A stretch of 54,265 nt of DNA from Promicromonospora soli (GTDB lineage: Bacteria; Actinomycetota; Actinomycetes; Actinomycetales; Cellulomonadaceae). Made by a program: the position numbers and the translations under genes. The notes under the pieces are model-generated. The model saw nothing but the letters and a program-made list of their open reading frames with translations, made no database searches and was not told the DNA's origin. The stretch covers positions 187,090-241,354 of the forward strand of contig NZ_BNAS01000005.1 in assembly GCF_014653785.1 (NCBI RefSeq), written 5' to 3'. Of the stretch, positions 7,698-15,586 are shown in pieces; positions within the stretch are counted from its first letter, which is position 1, and each line of letters opens with the position of its first letter.

Positions 7698-9068
7698 TCA
7701 GTAGGCGGGACCACGCGGAGGCGGCGGCGTCGGAGGCGTCGTCGGGGGCGGCGTCGTAGGAGGCGGCGTCGTAGGCGGCGGCGTCGTCGGAGGCGTCGTC
7801 GTGTGCGCACCTGTTGACATCGACGGCGAGGCCGGCGATGCCTCAATCCTGCGCTCCAGCCTCTCCAGCGACCGGTGCGCGACGTCGCGACCACCCAGGC
7901 CGTAGGCCAGGGCGGCGGCCAGAGCCGCACCGACGACGATCGAGCCGAACGCCAGGTTGATGATCGAGTCCGCGAGGCCCATGTACTGCAGGCCGATAAA
8001 CACGAACAAGACGATCGTGGCGTATCGGACGATCGTGGCGGCTGTGCTCGAGCCGATCGCGCGGCTGACGAGGTTGGCCAGGAAGAAGCCCGCGGCGATG
8101 ATCGCGCCGCCGAACAGGACCCGGCCGGCCAGTCCGAGCACCTCGTTGAGGATGTCGGTGATCTCCCCGAAGCCCAGCAGTTGCGCGGCCATGATCGCGA
8201 AGAAGACCATCACCGCGACCTGGGCGATCTTCCCGATGATCGTCGACGGGCTGACGCGACCGGTCGAGACCCCGATATCCCGGGCCGCGCGGTCGGTGCC
8301 GATGCCCTGCAGCGTGCTCTCCAGCAGGTCGCCGACGAACTTCGCGATGAGGTAGCCGATAGCGAGGATGATCAGCGCCGCGATGATCGCCGGGATCGCC
8401 TCGAGGATCAGCGTGAGCATTTCCGTGGCAGGATCGGAGATCGCCGAGATGCCGAGGACCTGCAGCGCCGCGATGGCCACGACGACGATGATCACAGCGA
8501 ACACCAGGTTGGCGACGACCGAACCAATGCGGGCGTTGGTCTCGCGGTCCTCGAGCTCGGTGGCGCTTTCCGTGGTGGTGTATTCGCCCGTCACCGGGTC
8601 GACAGTGCTCTCTTCGGTCCCTGTTGTCCGGGCGGCTGCGGACCTGGCCCGGCCGAAGACGCGGGCGAAGTTGACGGCCCCGAGGGCGGCCACCAGGATC
8701 TGCTTGACAATCTTGGCAATGAGGTAGCCGATGAAGAACACGACCGCCGCACCAATGATGTTCGGCAGATAGTCCATGATCGTCTCGAGCATGCCCTGAA
8801 GCGGACCTAGCACCTGTTCGAGCTGGAGCACCTGGAGCACGGCGATCAGGCCGAACAACCAGATCAGGAGCGCGACGATCTGCCCGATCGAGTTCCCGAC
8901 TGCGCGGCCGTCGGCCCCCTCACGCTGCAGGAATCCGATACGCGCCACCAGTTTGGCGACGGCCCATCGGACCAAGCGGGCGACGATCCACGTGACGACG
9001 AGGATCAGGATGACGATGAGTACCGTCCCTAAGATCCCGGCCCAGTCATAATCTTCTGCGATGTCCAT
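7698..9068 (-). CDS. MscS/CmpX-like mechanosensitive channel family protein
   Basis: 456 residues made of repeated amphipathic TM-helix units with glycine-rich strings such as IIGAAVVFFIGYLIAKIVKQIL and AIIAALIILAIGYLIAKFVGDLL, the TM_helix repeat typical of CmpX-like members of the MscS family. The last roughly 35 residues are a TPPPTTPPP proline/threonine repeat ending in RGPAY. I start at 9068 (MDIAEDYDW), since GGAGGA precedes that ATG; the upstream in-frame start lacks a site. It should sit in the cytoplasmic membrane and respond to membrane tension or modulate stress. A clear terminator follows. Confidence 0.8.
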   Translation of the reverse strand: MDIAEDYDWAGILGTVLIVILILVVTWIVARLVRWAVAKLVARIGFLQREGADGRAVGNSIGQIVALLIWLFGLIAVLQVLQLEQVLGPLQGMLETIMDYLPNIIGAAVVFFIGYLIAKIVKQILVAALGAVNFARVFGRARSAAARTTGTEESTVDPVTGEYTTTESATELEDRETNARIGSVVANLVFAVIIVVVAIAALQVLGISAISDPATEMLTLILEAIPAIIAALIILAIGYLIAKFVGDLLESTLQGIGTDRAARDIGVSTGRVSPSTIIGKIAQVAVMVFFAIMAAQLLGFGEITDILNEVLGLAGRVLFGGAIIAAGFFLANLVSRAIGSSTAATIVRYATIVLFVFIGLQYMGLADSIINLAFGSIVVGAALAAALAYGLGGRDVAHRSLERLERRIEASPASPSMSTGAHTTTPPTTPPPTTPPPTTPPPTTPPTPPPPRGPAY

Positions 9069-9228
9069 CTCGACGTCCTCCCTGGAACGGATCACGGCGC
9101 CCGTTCAGGCATCGATGCACAGCGGCACGCCGCACAAGATGGACGTTACCCACGTTTCTCTCGCTCGCTACTTGTAGCGCGAAAGGACGATCTCGATGAA
9201 TTAACTGGTCAACCCGAATGGGCGCCGC

Positions 9229-9726
9229 TCACACACGCTGACGCGTCTCCCGCTCCCGGACCAGTTCCTCGACAGCGCTCGGCAAGGTCGACTCGAAGTC
9301 GATCAGCTTCACCCAGGTGGGGGTCACGACGATCCGGACCATGCCGTCGTAGAGCGAACGGATCTCCTTCTCCCACTCGACCCGCTGTTCAGCCGTCATC
9401 TCGTAGCTCGTATTCATCGTCAGGTACTCGTCCGGGATGCCGTCCACCACGTCCAGCTCCGCCCGACCGCGAATCAGCAGAATCTTGGGCGGGTGCACCT
9501 CGGTGTCGATCGTCAGGGCAACCATCGGATTCTCGCGCAGTGACGGAAGCTTCGGAGCGTTCTTCGTCGTGCACATGACGATCTCCGAGCCGTTCCAGAC
9601 GAACGCGATCGGAACGTTGCGGGGCGTGCCGTCCTTGGCGACATAGGCCAGCCGGGTGATGTCGCGGGCCAGCAGCTCTTGGCTGTGCGGCCGATTCAGG
9701 ATCTCGGCGATCTCGTTCTGGTTCAT
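9229..9726 (-). CDS. Pyridoxamine 5'-phosphate oxidase-fold protein
   Basis: About 165 residues forming one split-barrel flavin-binding domain: AYVAKDGTPRNVPIAFVWNGSEIVM (about 27-51) and KLPSLRENPMVALTID (about 59-74) match PNPOx-like proteins. Actinobacterial members often bind FMN or F420. The ATG at 9726 (MNQNEIAEIL) has GGAG upstream; a longer in-frame extension to 9792 has no support. Single gene with no obvious partner. Confidence 0.8.
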   Translation of the reverse strand: MNQNEIAEILNRPHSQELLARDITRLAYVAKDGTPRNVPIAFVWNGSEIVMCTTKNAPKLPSLRENPMVALTIDTEVHPPKILLIRGRAELDVVDGIPDEYLTMNTSYEMTAEQRVEWEKEIRSLYDGMVRIVVTPTWVKLIDFESTLPSAVEELVRERETRQRV

Positions 9727-9849
9727 GGTGACTCCAGCTGTCGGGGCGGCTCTCCTTGGCCGCTGATAACCCTGGGACGGAGCCGGCGTCACGTTCTCGA
9801 CATCCGAGACCTGGCGGCTGCGGCGGAGTGCCGGCGCGCCCGGCCCGGC

Positions 9850-10452
9850 TTACGACTCCAGCTTGGTGATCTCGAACGACATCGCGCGCGACGACGCTGC
9901 GGTGACGTGCACGCTGACGAGCCGGTCGGCGTCGGACGTCACGCAGACGTACCTGTCGAGCAGCGTCGCGACCTCGCGAATGCTTTCGTCGAACTGCGTC
10001 TGGCTGCTGCATATGTCGTAGGTCGGCTCATCGTCAAGGACCGAGAGCCTGTCGCCGCGGAGGTAGTCGGAGTAACACAGGTCGCCGCCGTCGCCGTAGT
10101 CGATGGCCCCCCAGTCGGCCTCTTCGCTGTCGAGGTCGATGCACGTGTAGTTGTTGATAGTGATCTCGCCGTCGGGCGCCGCGGTGGAATCAGAACCCGC
10201 GGACGTCTCCGACTCGGCCTGCTTGGCGGAAAGCTCGTCGATCTTCTCGACAAGAGCCTCGTTCTGGGCCTCGAGCGACCTCTTCGACGCCGTGAGGTCC
10301 GCCACCTGCTCCTGCAGGTCGGTCGACGTGGGGCTGCCGGACAGCACGGGCACCTCCACCGTCCCGGTGAACAGGCCGATCACCGCTGCCAGAACGACAG
10401 CCCCTGCGCCGATCCAGGCAACCCGAAGGCTCGTGGAAGAGTCCGATGACAC
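9850..10452 (-). CDS. Membrane-anchored coiled-coil protein, unknown function
   Basis: About 200 residues. A short cytoplasmic start is followed by one TM helix (about 12-33), a coiled coil (about 45-80, LQEQVADLTASKRSLEAQNE and following) and an acidic exported domain with paired cysteines (YTCIDL, DLCYSD, DICSS, YVCVTS). I place the start at GTG 10452, eight bases after AGGGG; longer readings run into an antisense shadow. No family recognised; it is likely a secreted-side binding or envelope protein. Confidence 0.65.
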   Translation of the reverse strand: MSSDSSTSLRVAWIGAGAVVLAAVIGLFTGTVEVPVLSGSPTSTDLQEQVADLTASKRSLEAQNEALVEKIDELSAKQAESETSAGSDSTAAPDGEITINNYTCIDLDSEEADWGAIDYGDGGDLCYSDYLRGDRLSVLDDEPTYDICSSQTQFDESIREVATLLDRYVCVTSDADRLVSVHVTAASSRAMSFEITKLES

Positions 10453-10553
10453 CGAAGCTGCCCCTAGGTCAGTTTGCACCAATTGTCGCGACCATCTTAG
10501 GAGATCGCGCAGGTACCTGGCGCAAACGGCCGGGCGGCGGTTCTCGTCCGGGT

Positions 10554-10925
10554 TCAGCCCTCGTCGTCGAACCTCGCGCGCGCCCGCTCGACGTCGGGCA
10601 TGTTCTCGGCGCTCCAGTCGAACAGCGCGTCGATCAGGTCCTGGATGGTCCTGCCGACCTGCGAGATGCGGTACTCGACGGCGATCGGGCGCGAGCTCGT
10701 GATCACGCGATCGACCATCCCGTTGCGCTCGAGACGCCGAAGCGTCGCCGTGAGCGACTTCTGCGTCACGACGGGAATCGCTCGACGCAGCTCGTTGAAC
10801 CGCAGAGGCTGCTCGCACAGCTCCTCGAGCACCTGCAGCGACCACTTGTCCAGCACCTGGTCGAGCAGCTCGCGGTGCTGCGGGGCGATCTGGATGCGCT
10901 CTGCGGGCTCCGTGGTATCCGGCAT
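10554..10925 (-). CDS. HxlR family transcriptional regulator
   Basis: A 123-residue winged helix with the HxlR core: DKWSLQVLEELCEQPLRFNELRRAIPVVTQKSLTATLRRLERNGMV. I choose ATG 10925 (MPDTTEP) rather than the extension to 10988. It is divergent from the RidA gene (81-bp gap) and probably controls it. HxlR proteins often sense electrophiles or redox state; the signal here is unknown. Confidence 0.85.
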   Translation of the reverse strand: MPDTTEPAERIQIAPQHRELLDQVLDKWSLQVLEELCEQPLRFNELRRAIPVVTQKSLTATLRRLERNGMVDRVITSSRPIAVEYRISQVGRTIQDLIDALFDWSAENMPDVERARARFDDEG

Positions 10926-11006
10926 GAAACCTAGTCTAGTTGAAGTTCCCTTCGTACACCACGTATACATGAGATACCTGCTAGCCAACCAGTGAAGGGA
11001 CCACCC

Positions 11007-11417
11007 ATGGCCGTCCAGCTACTTACCCCCGAGGGCATGCTTCAGCCCGTTCCCTACCACCACGTCTCCATCGGCACGGGCAGCCGCCAGGTGCACGTGG
11101 CCGGCCAGATCGCGCGCGACGCCGAGGGGAACCACATCGCGACCGACGACCTCGCCGGCCAGGTGGCACAGGCCCTGCGCAACACGGCGCGCGGCCTCGC
11201 CGGCGCCGGCGCGACCTTTTCCGACGTCGTGCGGCTGCGGTTCTTCGTCACGCACTGGAGCCCCGAGAAGATCGACGACTTCATGGCGGGCCTGGCTGCC
11301 GTCACCGAGGAGCTCGGGATCCCGCAGCCGCTCCCGCCCGTCTCGCTCATCGGCGTCGACTACCTGTTCGAACCCGACGTGCTCGTCGAGGTCGAGGCGT
11401 TCGCGGTCCTGGACTAG
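11007..11417 (+). CDS. RidA family enamine/imine deaminase-like protein
   Basis: A 136-residue chorismate-mutase-like fold protein (YjgF/YER057c/UK114). Features are RQVHVAGQIARDAEGN near 31-46, the SDVVRLRFFVTHW strand and the PPVSLIGVDYLFEPDVLVEVEAFAVL end. RidA proteins hydrolyse reactive enamines from PLP enzymes; some are only binding proteins, and the catalytic arginine position is not obvious here. ATG 11007 follows GAAGGGA. Divergent from an HxlR regulator. Confidence 0.8.
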   Translation: MAVQLLTPEGMLQPVPYHHVSIGTGSRQVHVAGQIARDAEGNHIATDDLAGQVAQALRNTARGLAGAGATFSDVVRLRFFVTHWSPEKIDDFMAGLAAVTEELGIPQPLPPVSLIGVDYLFEPDVLVEVEAFAVLD

Positions 11418-11425
11418 GTCTGATG

Positions 11426-11495
11426 TCCGCTTCCAGAACGCGATCTGGCATGCTCCAGCCGCTGGTTCCATGCCAGATCGCGTGCTGGCTGCGGA
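11426..11495. terminator. Long hairpin between convergent RidA and thioredoxin-like genes
   Basis: 27-nt arms (11426-11452 and 11469-11495) pair with three mismatches; the inner 15 bp are perfect. It lies between two convergent genes and probably ends transcription from both sides, though no U-tract is present. Confidence 0.65.
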
Positions 11496-11522
11496 CCAAC
11501 CGCCGGCGTCGGTCTCAGACGC

Positions 11523-11798
11523 TCAGACTTGGAGCACCCTGTCCGCGGCGACGAGCACGTGAGCAACGCTCGGGATGGCCCCGGCCCGAAACGCCTCGAG
11601 ACCGTCGGCATCCCGGATGAGGACGGTCGGCGTCGAGCGGATGTCGAGCGATTCGGCCAGGTCCGTCTCGTGAGCGACATCGTGCTCGACCACCGTCGCG
11701 CCGGGGATCAGGCGCGCGGCCTCCGTGACGACGGCGCGCGCGTGATGGCACGGGCCGCAGAAGGCGGACGTGAACAGCTCGAACTGCACGGTGGACAT
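11523..11798 (-). CDS. Thioredoxin/glutaredoxin-like protein (CGPC)
   Basis: 91 residues with one thioredoxin fold: active-site CGPC at residues 14-17 and a cis-proline region RSTPTVLI near 58-65. It should reduce or exchange disulfides in the cytoplasm. The ATG at 11798 (MSTVQ) is used; ATG codons at 11810 and 11813 are possible. It is divergent from the cysteine peptide and DsbA-like operon across a compact 53-bp promoter region, which suggests joint control. Confidence 0.8.
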   Translation of the reverse strand: MSTVQFELFTSAFCGPCHHARAVVTEAARLIPGATVVEHDVAHETDLAESLDIRSTPTVLIRDADGLEAFRAGAIPSVAHVLVAADRVLQV

Positions 11799-11814
11799 CC
11801 CGCATCCCATCATC

Positions 11815-11861
11815 TTGACGGCCTAATCAACTTATCCTATGGTTCTTGACCATGACGTCAA
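11815..11861. promoter_or_regulatory. Divergent promoter region with leaderless plus-strand start and candidate operator
   Basis: Plus strand: TTGACG (11815-11820), 17-bp spacer, TATGGT (11838-11843), putting the transcript start within a few bases of the ATG at 11852, so the mRNA is probably leaderless. Minus strand: TTGACG (11856-11861 complement), 16-bp spacer, TAGGAT, reading toward the thioredoxin-like gene. The inverted repeat TTGAC-N6-GTCAA (11846-11861) overlaps the start codon and could be an operator for the TetR protein encoded at the operon's end. Confidence 0.55.
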
Positions 11862-12016
11862 GTAACGCGTTCGCGGAGCCGGTCCTCGTGGCCGAAGCCC
11901 CGCCGAAGCAGACCCCCGAGACCGTCGACGGCGGCTCGACCACCCCGTCACCGTTCGAGCTCCTCCCCACGGGCGAGGCGTTCGGCGTCTGCGGCCTGGA
12001 CGGAGAGTGCTCCTGA
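11852..12016 (+). CDS. Leaderless 54-residue peptide with a C-terminal CxxxxxxC motif
   Basis: A small gene running from ATG 11852 to TGA 12014-12016, with almost every codon ending in G or C. The N-terminal 35 residues are rich in Pro, Thr and Ser. The end, FGVCGLDGECS, holds two cysteines (47 and 53). There is no ribosome binding site, but a promoter places the transcript start at the ATG. Its stop overlaps the DsbA start (TGATG), so the two are translationally coupled. A 15-bp stretch encoding GEAFG is repeated at the start of the DsbA gene. A redox substrate, metal ligand or regulator of the DsbA partner is possible; I know no named family. Confidence 0.65.
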   Translation: MTSSNAFAEPVLVAEAPPKQTPETVDGGSTTPSPFELLPTGEAFGVCGLDGECS

Positions 12017-12738
12017 TGGCGGGCGAGGCGTTCGGCCAGGCCGCTGACCGGCTCGTGGTCGATGTGTGGAGCGACGTGATGTGCCCGTTCTGCTACATGG
12101 GCGACACCCTCCTGGAGCAGGCGCTGGAGAAGTTCCCGCACGCTTCCGGCGTGGACGTGCGGTACCACAGCTTCCTGCTGATGCCGCAGCTGACCGACGA
12201 CGACGCCCCGGTCAACCCGGCCGAGCTGCTGTCGGCCAAGCACGGCATGCCGCTCGAGCAGGCGCAGGCGCTGAACGACCAGGTCACCGAGCGCGCCAAG
12301 CAGATCGGGCTGGACTACCACTTCGAGCGCGCCCAGGCCGTGAGCACGCGCACCGCGCACCAGCTCAGCCACTTCGCCGCCGCGCAGGGCAAGCAGCACG
12401 AGATGGTCCAGAGCCTGTTCAAGGCGTACTTCACCGACGGGCTCAACGTCGCGGACCACCAGGTCCTCGCGGACCTGGCCGCCGACGTCGGCCTGGACCG
12501 CGACGCCGCGCTCTCGGCCCTGGCCAGTGACGAGTTCGCCGAGGCCGTCGAGGCGGACCTGGAGCAGGCTCGTCAGTACGGCATCACGGGTGTGCCGTTC
12601 TTCGTGTTCGCCGGCAAGTACGCAGTCTCCGGCGCACAGCCGGTCGAGGCCTTCGTGCAGGCCCTGACCAAGAGCTGGGACGAGACCGTCGGATCGGCTG
12701 AGACCGTGGGCACCACCGCGGCCGGGGCCGGTCGATGA
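12016..12738 (+). CDS. DsbA family oxidoreductase, FrnE-like
   Basis: 240 residues with the FrnE/DsbA layout: CPFC at residues 23-26 within VDVWSDVMCPFCYMG, a helical insertion (about 60-165), and a cis-proline region ITGVPFFVFAGKYAVSG near 193-209. No signal peptide is visible, so it acts in the cytoplasm as a disulfide oxidoreductase or isomerase. ATG 12016 overlaps the stop of the cysteine peptide; GTG 12007 is an alternative. It overlaps the TetR gene downstream (ATGA at 12735-12738). FrnE-type proteins are tied to oxidative and metal stress in other bacteria. Confidence 0.88.
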   Translation: MAGEAFGQAADRLVVDVWSDVMCPFCYMGDTLLEQALEKFPHASGVDVRYHSFLLMPQLTDDDAPVNPAELLSAKHGMPLEQAQALNDQVTERAKQIGLDYHFERAQAVSTRTAHQLSHFAAAQGKQHEMVQSLFKAYFTDGLNVADHQVLADLAADVGLDRDAALSALASDEFAEAVEADLEQARQYGITGVPFFVFAGKYAVSGAQPVEAFVQALTKSWDETVGSAETVGTTAAGAGR

Positions 12739-13310
12739 CCTCGGACACACCGCGCCTGCGCGCCGACGCGCAGCGCAACGTCGAGGGCATCCGCCTGGCT
12801 GCCCTCGACGTGTTTCGCGCGCACGGGCTGAACAGCCCGCTCGACGAGGTAGCGCGCGCCGCGGGCGTCAGCAAGGGCACCATCTACCACCGCTTCGGGG
12901 GTAGGCAGGGGCTGATCGACGCCGTGGTCGAGGATCTTGTCGCCGAACGGATCAAGGGCATCATCACCGAGGTCAGTGCCATCGACGACCCTGTCGAACG
13001 GTTCGAGAGCTACCTGCGCCAGATCTGGCTGCTCCAGTACGACGAGCCCGCCGCCAACGACGTCCTGCTGCGCGCCCTGCCCGGCTCCGCACCGCTGGCC
13101 GCGCTGTGCGAGCACGCCAACAGGGTCGCCGGCGGCTTCCTCGGCGAGGCCCAGGCCACCGGCAAGATCCGGGACGACCTCACGTCGGAGGACGTCTACC
13201 TGCTGATCTGGGAGCGCGGCATCATCGCCCGCGCCTGCGACCAGCAGCACCGCGAGGGCTTCACCCGGAGCTTCGAGCACACCCTGCGCGGCCTGCGCAG
13301 CGGCTCGTAG
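12735..13310 (+). CDS. TetR family regulator of the thiol-redox operon
   Basis: 191 residues; helix-turn-helix in EVARAAGVSKGTIYHRFGGRQGLIDAV (about 37-63) and a C-terminal helical sensor domain. It is the last gene of the cysteine peptide-DsbA-TetR operon with a 4-bp overlap, so it most likely represses its own operon and perhaps the divergent thioredoxin-like gene, through the TTGAC-N6-GTCAA repeat at 11846-11861. Confidence 0.85.
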   Translation: MTSDTPRLRADAQRNVEGIRLAALDVFRAHGLNSPLDEVARAAGVSKGTIYHRFGGRQGLIDAVVEDLVAERIKGIITEVSAIDDPVERFESYLRQIWLLQYDEPAANDVLLRALPGSAPLAALCEHANRVAGGFLGEAQATGKIRDDLTSEDVYLLIWERGIIARACDQQHREGFTRSFEHTLRGLRSGS

Positions 13311-13345
13311 CCGCACCCTCGCGACCTGACCGGACCGATCCAGGG

Positions 13346-14203
13346 TCAGGCCCGCTCGGCGGCTACGGCCTCGCGGACGGCGGGCGCGATCTCCTGGCCG
13401 ACGACGCGCAGACCGGCCGGGTCGTCGCCGTCGAGGATGTACGTCGAGAAGCCCTCACTGAGGGTGAGCGTCGTGAGCTGGTCCACCCACTGGGGCACGG
13501 CCTGCGGCGTCAGCGGACCCGAGACGTTGGCGATCCGCACCACGTTCGCGGGGTTGCGTCCCGCCGCTGCTGCGGCGTCGTCGATGCGCGCGTTCCCGTC
13601 CGTCATCTCCTGCGCGCTCATCCGCCCGATGGACGGCAGCCAGCCGTCGGCGAGAGTGCCGGTGAGGTCGAGCATGCGGGGCCGGTAGGCGCCGAGCCAG
13701 ATCCCGATGTCGTGGGCCGGGCGGGTACCTGGCTTGGCACCGCGCGCCCAGTAGAACTCGCCCTCGACCCGCGCGGGGCCGCGTCCCCAGGCGGAGTGCA
13801 TGACGCCGATCGCCTCGCGCGTGGCCTGGACGGCCTGCCGCGGAGCCAGGCGCCTGCCACCCATCGCCTCGATGGCGTCCCAGAAGGCGCCGGCGCCGAG
13901 GCCCAGCTCGACACGACCGCCGGTCAGGACGTCGAGCGAGGCCGCCGAACGCGCGAGGACGGCGGGCGGGCGCAACGGCAGGTTGGCCACGTTCGGGACC
14001 AGGGAGACGCGTTCGGTGCGCGCGGCGACGTATGACAGGAGCGTCCAGGTGTCGAGGAACCTCCGCTGATACGGGTGGTCCTGGAAGGTCACCAGGTCTA
14101 GCCCCGCGCGCTCGGACTCGACGGCGAGCTCCACGGTCCGTTGCGGGTTCTCGTTCGCCGGCGTGATGAACGACCCGAACTTGAGCTCATTTCGGTAGTC
14201 CAC
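13346..14203 (-). CDS. LLM class flavin/F420-dependent oxidoreductase
   Basis: 285 residues with the luciferase-like barrel: VTFQDHPYQRRFLDTWTLLSYVAARTERV (about 38-66) and GGRVELGLGAGAFWDAIEAMGG (about 94-115). Actinobacterial proteins of this sort usually use F420. The start is GTG 14203, six bases after the stop of the ferritin-like gene, so the two are co-transcribed. Substrate unknown. Confidence 0.85.
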   Translation of the reverse strand: MDYRNELKFGSFITPANENPQRTVELAVESERAGLDLVTFQDHPYQRRFLDTWTLLSYVAARTERVSLVPNVANLPLRPPAVLARSAASLDVLTGGRVELGLGAGAFWDAIEAMGGRRLAPRQAVQATREAIGVMHSAWGRGPARVEGEFYWARGAKPGTRPAHDIGIWLGAYRPRMLDLTGTLADGWLPSIGRMSAQEMTDGNARIDDAAAAAGRNPANVVRIANVSGPLTPQAVPQWVDQLTTLTLSEGFSTYILDGDDPAGLRVVGQEIAPAVREAVAAERA

Positions 14204-14209
14204 GCCGGA

Positions 14210-14692
14210 TCACTGTGAGTCGACCAGCGCAGCACGAACCGCGCCGGGCAGGTGCTGGTCGAGGAACTGGGCCATGGACTCCTCCTCGTGCAGGATGTCC
14301 GTCAGGCGGAAGGCGACGTCCTCCTCGCCGATCTCCTGACAGGCAACGATGAGGGCTCGATAGCAGGCGATCTCGAACTGCTCGGCCGCAAAGTCGGCGA
14401 GGGCGTTCTTGAGCATGGTGTCAGCCATCGGCCGGTTGGCCATGCCCTGCATCGCACCGAACATCTTGGCGAACGCGTCCTTGCTGCCGGACACGTCGCC
14501 GCCGAGCGACTCGATGCAGCCGCGCACCGTCTCCGCCTGGCCGCGGGTCTCGTCGATGTGCCGTTCGATGCGGGCCTGCACCTCAGCCTCGCCCTCGGCG
14601 TCCTTGGCATGCCGCTGCAGGACCTCTTCCAGGGCCCTCTCCATCGCGTGGGCGTCGTTCAGCCAGTCGATGACCTTCTCGCGAGCTGTCAT
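14210..14692 (-). CDS. Ferritin-like DUF892 (YciF-type) protein
   Basis: 160 residues forming a four-helix bundle with conserved E and H positions: DAHAMERALEEVLQRHAKDAEG, HIDETRGQAETVRGCIESLGGD and ILHEEESMAQFLDQHLP. DUF892 proteins belong to the ferritin-like superfamily and are linked to stress. ATG 14692 follows GGAGG at suitable spacing; a longer start at 14773 is unsupported. First gene of a two-gene unit with the LLM oxidoreductase. Confidence 0.85.
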   Translation of the reverse strand: MTAREKVIDWLNDAHAMERALEEVLQRHAKDAEGEAEVQARIERHIDETRGQAETVRGCIESLGGDVSGSKDAFAKMFGAMQGMANRPMADTMLKNALADFAAEQFEIACYRALIVACQEIGEEDVAFRLTDILHEEESMAQFLDQHLPGAVRAALVDSQ

Positions 14693-14844
14693 GTCGAACC
14701 TCCGTCGCGCAAGCAGTGCACAAGCCCGTTTCTGGACCTCTTTCCACCGTAGGGAAGGCGCCCCCACTGGCAACCGCGGCGTCGGCTCGGCAGCGGCGAC
14801 AGGCCCCGACCGGCGGCCACCCAGCGTTCGATTACGGTGGAATC

Positions 14845-15555
14845 ATGCAGCCTGCGACGAACGGACCCACCCGGCCGACCGTCGTCATCGACGTTCTCGG
14901 CACCCTGGTCGATCAGACCGGGAGCCTGGAACGGCGCGTCGCCGAGGTGGCCGGGATCGAGGGCGTCGTCGCAGCGGACGTGGCCCGTCGATGGCTCGGG
15001 CACGTCGGCGAGCAGGAGCGTGCGATCGTCGAGCGCCGTCGCGCGTTCGCGCCCAGTCACGAGCTGGACGCCGAAGCCCTGGACGTGCTGGTCCGCGAGC
15101 GCTTCCTGTCGCCCGACGCCGCCGCCGAGCTCACCGACGCTTCCGAGTGGCTGCTGCCCTGGCCGGACACCGTCGCCGGGCTCGACCTCCTCTCCGCCGA
15201 TGTCACCGTGCTCGCCCTGTCGAACGCGAGCCGTCGCGTCCTCGCCGGGCTCAGCGCCAATACCGGGATGCGGTGGCACCAGGCGTTCTCCGCCGAGGAC
15301 GCGGGCACGTACAAGCCGGCTCCGCAGATCTACGCGCTGGCGCTGGCCGGCGCGCCCACGGGCGCGGCCGCACCCTTCATGGTGGCCGCCCACGCCTGGG
15401 ACCTGCGGGCGGCCGCGGCGGCGGGTTTGCGCACGGCGTACGTGCCTCGCGCCGACGGCGACCCGGCTCGCCCGGACGACAGGTTCGACCTGCAGGCCAT
15501 GACCCTCCTGGACCTGCACGCGCAGCTGCTCGACCTGATCGAGAGCGTTCAGTAG
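14845..15555 (+). CDS. HAD superfamily hydrolase, haloacid dehalogenase type II-like
   Basis: 236 residues. Motif I is VVIDVLGTLVD (Asp about residue 14), with a helical cap at about 20-95, motif II as VLALSNAS near 120, and motifs III/IV as AGTYKPAPQIY and MVAAHAWDLRAAAAAG. This order matches L-2-haloacid dehalogenase-like HAD hydrolases. It probably cleaves a small halogenated or phosphorylated metabolite; the substrate is not determinable. ATG 14845 is the first plausible start; longer versions run antisense into the ferritin-like gene. Confidence 0.82.
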   Translation: MQPATNGPTRPTVVIDVLGTLVDQTGSLERRVAEVAGIEGVVAADVARRWLGHVGEQERAIVERRRAFAPSHELDAEALDVLVRERFLSPDAAAELTDASEWLLPWPDTVAGLDLLSADVTVLALSNASRRVLAGLSANTGMRWHQAFSAEDAGTYKPAPQIYALALAGAPTGAAAPFMVAAHAWDLRAAAAAGLRTAYVPRADGDPARPDDRFDLQAMTLLDLHAQLLDLIESVQ

Positions 15556-15586
15556 TCGGAGGCGATGGCCACCCCGGTGCCCACGC

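Noticed and set aside
7698-7800. GGCGGCGTCGTAGGA-type DNA repeats as a regulatory repeat
   Set aside because: They simply encode the TPPPTTPPP tail of the channel protein.
7122-7817. Plus-strand frame ending in a long arginine run
   Set aside because: Antisense to the NAD(P)-binding gene and to the Pro/Thr repeat tail of the channel gene; an artefact of GC-rich repeats.
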